From Echinostoma caproni (taxonomy: Eukaryota > Platyhelminthes > Trematoda > Plagiorchiida > Echinostomatidae): a stretch of DNA of 11,085 nt. Location of the stretch: assembly GCA_900618425.1 (NCBI GenBank), contig UZAN01054259.1, positions 2,964-14,048 of the forward strand, given 5' to 3'. The notes under the pieces were generated by a model that did not search any database, was not told the DNA's origin, and saw only the letters and a program-made list of their open reading frames with translations. This document shows, piece by piece, positions 8,044 through 11,085 of this stretch (within the stretch, counting starts at the first letter, position 1; each line of letters begins with the position of its first letter). A program made the position numbers and the translations under genes.

Positions 8044-9300
8044 GTGAGTGTGCAATATGCGACAGGCACATGAGGGTGCTGTACACCGATCACAATGTGG
8101 CGGGATGAAAAACAGTAGAAACATTAATTTGTACAAGAGATATCGGGTATCTTTTCAACACAAAACTAGGTTTTTGTTTCATTCCAGGGTGTGGCTAATC
8201 CAAACGTTATTTTATAGATCTGATTTCTTGAACTGGTGTTTACCCAGATACACATACTGGGGGATCATAGACCACCGTAACACAACGGTTAAGAAAGTCG
8301 TAAGCTCACCTACCTATCTTGAAGTTGTGTATCGGATCAGCTACTTCGGTGTTTGGGTGTAAATAGGTATCAGACGGTTACAGAACCAAAATAGGAATGG
8401 GTAAACAAAGCGTCGTCTGATGGTCTACAGAATGGAAAGTCGTAGAACTTTTTTATTTTCACATGCTTTTTCTTTGAGTTCTCGTTTACAATCAATATGC
8501 CGTCTGACGAAAAACAAACAACCACGCACGCACCATTCGTCTCGGCTCAAGGCCAAATTTTTCACCGTCCATATTCTACGAAAGTCCTCATTTTCTGGGC
8601 TGCATCCTTGAAGTGGGCCTCAGTAAGTATGATAAAAGTCCATATTTACTTTTTTCTTTTCATTTCACGTGCTCACACCAGGTCTGTCCTCCAAACACCT
8701 TCCTCCAGTCGGGAGGACAAGGAGACATGAACAGGAGGCCGTTAGGTTAGTGGTAGGTTGTCATTCGTAGAACATAGCCAAGCTCTATAAGCTCGCAATT
8801 TCACAACTGTTTGAACCATTGCATGTCTACTGTCAAATTGCTTCATTGGGAATGTGATTGCACCCCCGTCTTCCCAGCAAATCGGTTTTTCTTTTTCAAA
8901 ATCAGCCATGATCAGTTACGGGCAGTCTGTACATAGTTCCGCTGCGGATTGGCCATGGTTTGTAGTCATCAAATGGCACTGCTCGGACTCTGATGCTGTA
9001 TGCATGTCAATGGATGGCACCACGAGTGGTCTCGATTACCGATGGCCAATCGAGGTTTCACCCCCAAAGTTGCTGTTTTATTGTTGGAACTGTTTCCAAA
9101 ATGTTACTTTTTTTGTCCCACAGTTTTTTCTTTTATAAATGAATCAGCGGTTCAGGCAAATATGGAGAATAAACTTTGTAAACAGTGTTCAGTATGAGGA
9201 ATATCACATAATTTCGCGGTTTTATATACTTATATGAATATCCAAATGTGAGACATGCAAGTCAGATCAAGCCAAGTCCAGAAATTCCTTTATTATACCT
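8044..9300 (+). other. RECQL4: RECQL4 intron downstream of the last visible exon, unassigned
   Basis: The intron opens with GTGAGT and runs beyond the window end. I searched for the motif VI exon (GRAGRDG coding) and did not see it. Two overlapping open frames at 8854-9138 and 9000-9197 have no recognisable product and look like chance. A perfect 7-base inverted repeat, CTCGATT/AATCGAG, with a 10-base loop lies at 9031-9054. Confidence 0.5.
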
Positions 9301-9387
9301 TCGGGTGTATCTGCAGCTGCCGAACGTCGTGGTCGTTCACTGGAGCAAGTGGTCGAACTCGATAGATTACGCTGGTTGGGACGTATG
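9301..9387 (+). mobile_element. Short internal fragment of RTE-like non-LTR C-terminal coding
   Basis: One frame reads AAERRGRSLEQVVELDRLRW and then LGRM, matching the LDRLRWFGRVLRM segment of the neighbouring copy at 9591-10097. It stops abruptly at the (ATA)n run at 9388. Because the downstream copy begins with protein sequence that normally lies before this segment, the two cannot be halves of one simply interrupted element. They are two separate or rearranged copies. Confidence 0.65.
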
Positions 9388-9413
9388 ATAATAATAATAA
9401 TAATAATAATAAT
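9388..9413. repeat. (ATA)n microsatellite, tail of a minus-strand SINE-like unit
   Basis: Eight to nine ATA/ATT trinucleotides lie at the end of the minus-strand SINE-like unit. Read on the minus strand it is an (ATT)n tail, a common way for SINEs and LINEs to end. Confidence 0.85.
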
Positions 9414-9587
9414 GTCTTTCTACTTCCTTTTTATTTAGTGAATTTACAAATGTACAGTCAGCATTCAGGAAGGGGGCCGCGGCCGTACAAAGACTGCCTG
9501 GGAAGGAGGGGCAATGCAGCGGTTCGAAACCAGGACTCCCGAGTCACAAGTTGGTGACCTAACCACTTGTCACTAAATGTCACTAAA
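9388..9587 (-). mobile_element. tRNA-derived SINE-like element with (ATT)n tail
   Basis: Read on the minus strand, a box A-like TAGTGACAAGTGG (9575-9563, one extra base against consensus) is followed by ACTCGGGAGTCCTGG. A box B-like GTTTCGAACC then lies at 9530-9521. A GC-rich body follows, then an A-rich stretch, and the unit ends in (ATT)n at 9388. This is the usual SINE order: pol III head, body, simple repeat tail. A ten-base tandem duplication (TTTAGTGACA twice) sits at the 5' end. I see no target-site duplication. A truncated non-SINE repeat is the alternative. Confidence 0.5.
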
Positions 9588-9590
9588 TAG

Positions 9591-10097
9591 GTTGCCACTG
9601 TACGATCAGTTCTGTTGTACCGTTGTGAGACGTTGAACTTGCAGGTGGAAGACTTCCGTCGCCTAGAGGTTTTCGAAAATCGATGCTTACGTAGTCTGGC
9701 CCAAGTGGGATGGAGTGAGCGGGTTAGTAACTTGGAAGTAAGTTGTCCGTTGAATGGGAATGCGTCGAACACGAAGTCGCTATCGCATCGAATCCATCTC
9801 GATAGGCTCCGTTGGTTCGGACGCGTCTTGCGTATGTCCGACGGTCGCCTACCGCGGCGCGCTTTATTCGCAGTGGCTGTTGCAGGCTGTAGGAAGCCAC
9901 GTGGAGGCCAGCAGATGACGTGGAGACGAGGCATAAATAAATGCACAGAGCGATTAGTTAGAGTAAGTGTCGCTCGTCTTCCGGGTTGGGGTTCAAAATA
10001 CTCCGAAACCGTATGGTTGGAGACACTAAAGGTCATGGCTGCGAACCGACAGCAATGGCGATCTTGCTGTCACTTCTTATTAAACCAGAATGCTTGA
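9591..10097 (+). pseudogene. RTE-like non-LTR retrotransposon, last 168 codons, still open
   Basis: The frame is open from just after a TAG at 9588-9590 to the TGA at 10095-10097. Recognisable segments in order are VRSVLLYRCETL, EDFRRLEVFENRCLRSLA, LDRLRWFGRVLRM and RLPRRALFAV. KPRGGQQMTW, RLPGWG, WLET and ANRQQWRSCC follow. This is the region after the reverse transcriptase in RTE-like endonuclease/RT polyproteins of flatworms, whose function is poorly known. Neither RT nor endonuclease is present and there is no start codon context, so it is a 5'-truncated copy and not a gene. The lack of frameshifts over 168 codons suggests a fairly recent insertion. It lacks the pentamer tail of the other copies, though post-coding sequence is short here. 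Confidence 0.75.
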
Positions 10098-10283
10098 AAT
10101 AGTATGTATGCTCAGTTGAACTGTTTACTCTGTGTTGACCGTAGAGGTTCGCTTTCTTTTCCAGTCCCTAAGAATGGGTCCAATCCCGGTCCTTACATAT
10201 TATCACTTACCTTGTATGCAACATGAGTTTGGCAGTGATCAGCGAAGTTCAATTCACTGTATTACGCTGTACAATGATGATGA
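10098..10283 (+). other. Spacer between two non-LTR fragments, unassigned
   Basis: Between the stop of one element fragment and the first recognisable codon of the next I see no coding similarity. Part of it may be the untranslated end of the first or decayed coding of the second. Confidence 0.4.
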
Positions 10284-10673
10284 GCGATGTTTGCCGAGGC
10301 AAGTGGCAGATGGAAAAAGGTCAGGGGTGGTCAAACTAAGACCTGGTATGAGGGTGTGAAAACCCTAACCAGGAGACTTGGTCAAATAGGCCCCGTTAGA
10401 CTCCCCGGATGGGGACCTCGGGATGATCGTAACCGATGGTTAGAGACACAGTGATATGGCTGGGTGTCGCAAACAGTGGCGCTCTTGCATCTGCTCAATA
10501 TTCTTGCAACCTTAGCCTATATGAATTCTCTATTCTCTCTTTGACTCTGCTTTCAACGTTCCAGTCCTCATTCTGCTCTTTTATCCACATGGGCGGCCAA
10601 AAGACAGCAACCGTAATCGGTGCAAGCAAGTGCATGGTTACTGGCTGTAGAAACTGAACGGAACTGAACTGAA
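10284..10673 (+). mobile_element. RTE-like non-LTR retrotransposon 3' end with pentamer tail (copy 3)
   Basis: After a TGA at 10281-10283 the frame reads AMFAEASGRWKKVRGGQTKTW, then a spacer and RLGQIGPVRLPGWGPRDDRN, then RWLETQ and a stop at 10452-10454. One frame over, the protein continues as DMAGCRKQWRSC and ends FLQP with a TAG at 10513-10515. One base has therefore been lost and the copy is dead. It aligns with 9591-10097 (KPRGGQ, RLPGWG, WLET, QQWRSC) and with 3226-3494. The untranslated end leads to GTGCATGG (10630-10637) and an AACTG pentamer tail ending near 10673. Orientation is the same as the host gene. Confidence 0.8.
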
Positions 10674-11085
10674 TATCCCATAGAGAAAAACGGAGTAGTG
10701 ATTACGTACACTACAGTGTGAAAGTGAACCAATCCCGGGAAATACAGTCCGGGTGACACAAAAAGCGGTCAAAATATGGAACCGTGGACGGGTTGTTTGC
10801 GTTGATGAGTGCTTGAAGGTGTTGGTACTTCGAACGAGTAGCAGAAATGAAAGTACATTTAGATTATGCGGGGAATCAGCCAGTATACTACTATATGTAT
10901 TCTAGTTAGACCAAAACCTATGGATGAATGCCCGCCTGGTCTGAATATCACCAGATCTCCTTTTGTAGTAAACCAAGAAAAATATCTGGGGGGGGGGAGG
11001 CATGAGATCAGTGTGGTACAAACTTGTGGTGTACGAACTGTTTGATTCGATTTAAGTGAATGGATAAGAGCTTTAGACGTAGGGC
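10674..11085 (+). other. RECQL4: RECQL4 intron continuing to the window end, unassigned
   Basis: No exon, RNA or known repeat is recognised. A run of ten G lies at 10988-10997. The motif VI exon of the helicase must lie further downstream. Confidence 0.5.

Noticed and set aside
9031..9054. Inverted repeat CTCGATT/AATCGAG as a terminator or structured RNA
   Set aside because: A 7-base stem with a 10-base loop is expected by chance in 11 kb, and nothing nearby needs a hairpin.
8854..9197. Two overlapping + strand open frames as possible downstream RECQL4 exon
   Set aside because: Neither encodes the expected motif VI (GRAGRDG) or any RECQL4-like sequence, and no convincing splice-site pair encloses them.
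9458..10036. 192-codon minus-strand open frame
   Set aside because: It is the complementary shadow of the retroelement frame 9591-10097 on the + strand, which has clear family motifs. The minus product has none.
1..11085. A prokaryotic defence, CRISPR or other accessory system
   Set aside because: There are no spaced direct-repeat arrays, operons or ribosome binding sites. The spliced helicase and non-LTR elements show this is animal nuclear DNA.

Overview
The window looks like part of a repeat-rich animal genome, most likely a flatworm (trematode-type). The only host gene I can support is a spliced, incomplete RecQ helicase gene of the RECQL4 (RecQ4) type on the + strand. Its coding exons are short, with GT/AG borders and strong pyrimidine tracts. 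Its introns are kilobases long and filled with non-LTR retrotransposon debris and tRNA-derived SINE-like units. The flatworm assignment is an inference: the retroelement C-terminus (LPGWG...WLET...ANRQQWRSC) and the jockey/CR1-like reverse transcriptase resemble elements I associate with liver flukes and schistosomes. No database was searched.

Layout. 1-57: 3' tail of a non-LTR element with a TGAAC-type pentamer repeat. 161-440: SINE-like element with a tRNA-Ala(UGC)-like head. 1767-1969: RECQL4 exon with the DEAH box. 1970-4234: intron holding a degraded tRNA-like unit and a second copy of the non-LTR 3' end (about 3226-3494). 4235-4566: RECQL4 exon with helicase motifs III and IV. 4567-7836: intron with a possible cassette exon (5020-5136 or 5149) and a decayed antisense jockey/CR1-like element (about 7185 down to 5560). 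7837-8043: RECQL4 exon with the AYHAG and AFGMG motifs. From 8044: intron running off the window, carrying three more non-LTR C-terminal fragments, a minus-strand SINE-like unit with an (ATT)n tail, and a third copy of the pentamer-tailed 3' end (ending about 10673).

The three RECQL4 exons join with matching phases (phase 1 at 1969/4235, phase 0 at 4566/7837). Together they give 247 continuous codons from just before the DEAH box to just before motif VI. The Walker A exon lies upstream of the window and the motif VI (GRAGRDG) exon downstream. Nothing here looks like an operon, defence system, CRISPR array or bacterial accessory island. I did not find an undescribed system. The points most worth checking are the candidate cassette exon, the repeated pentamer-tailed element family, and the nested SINE/LINE block at 9301-10097.
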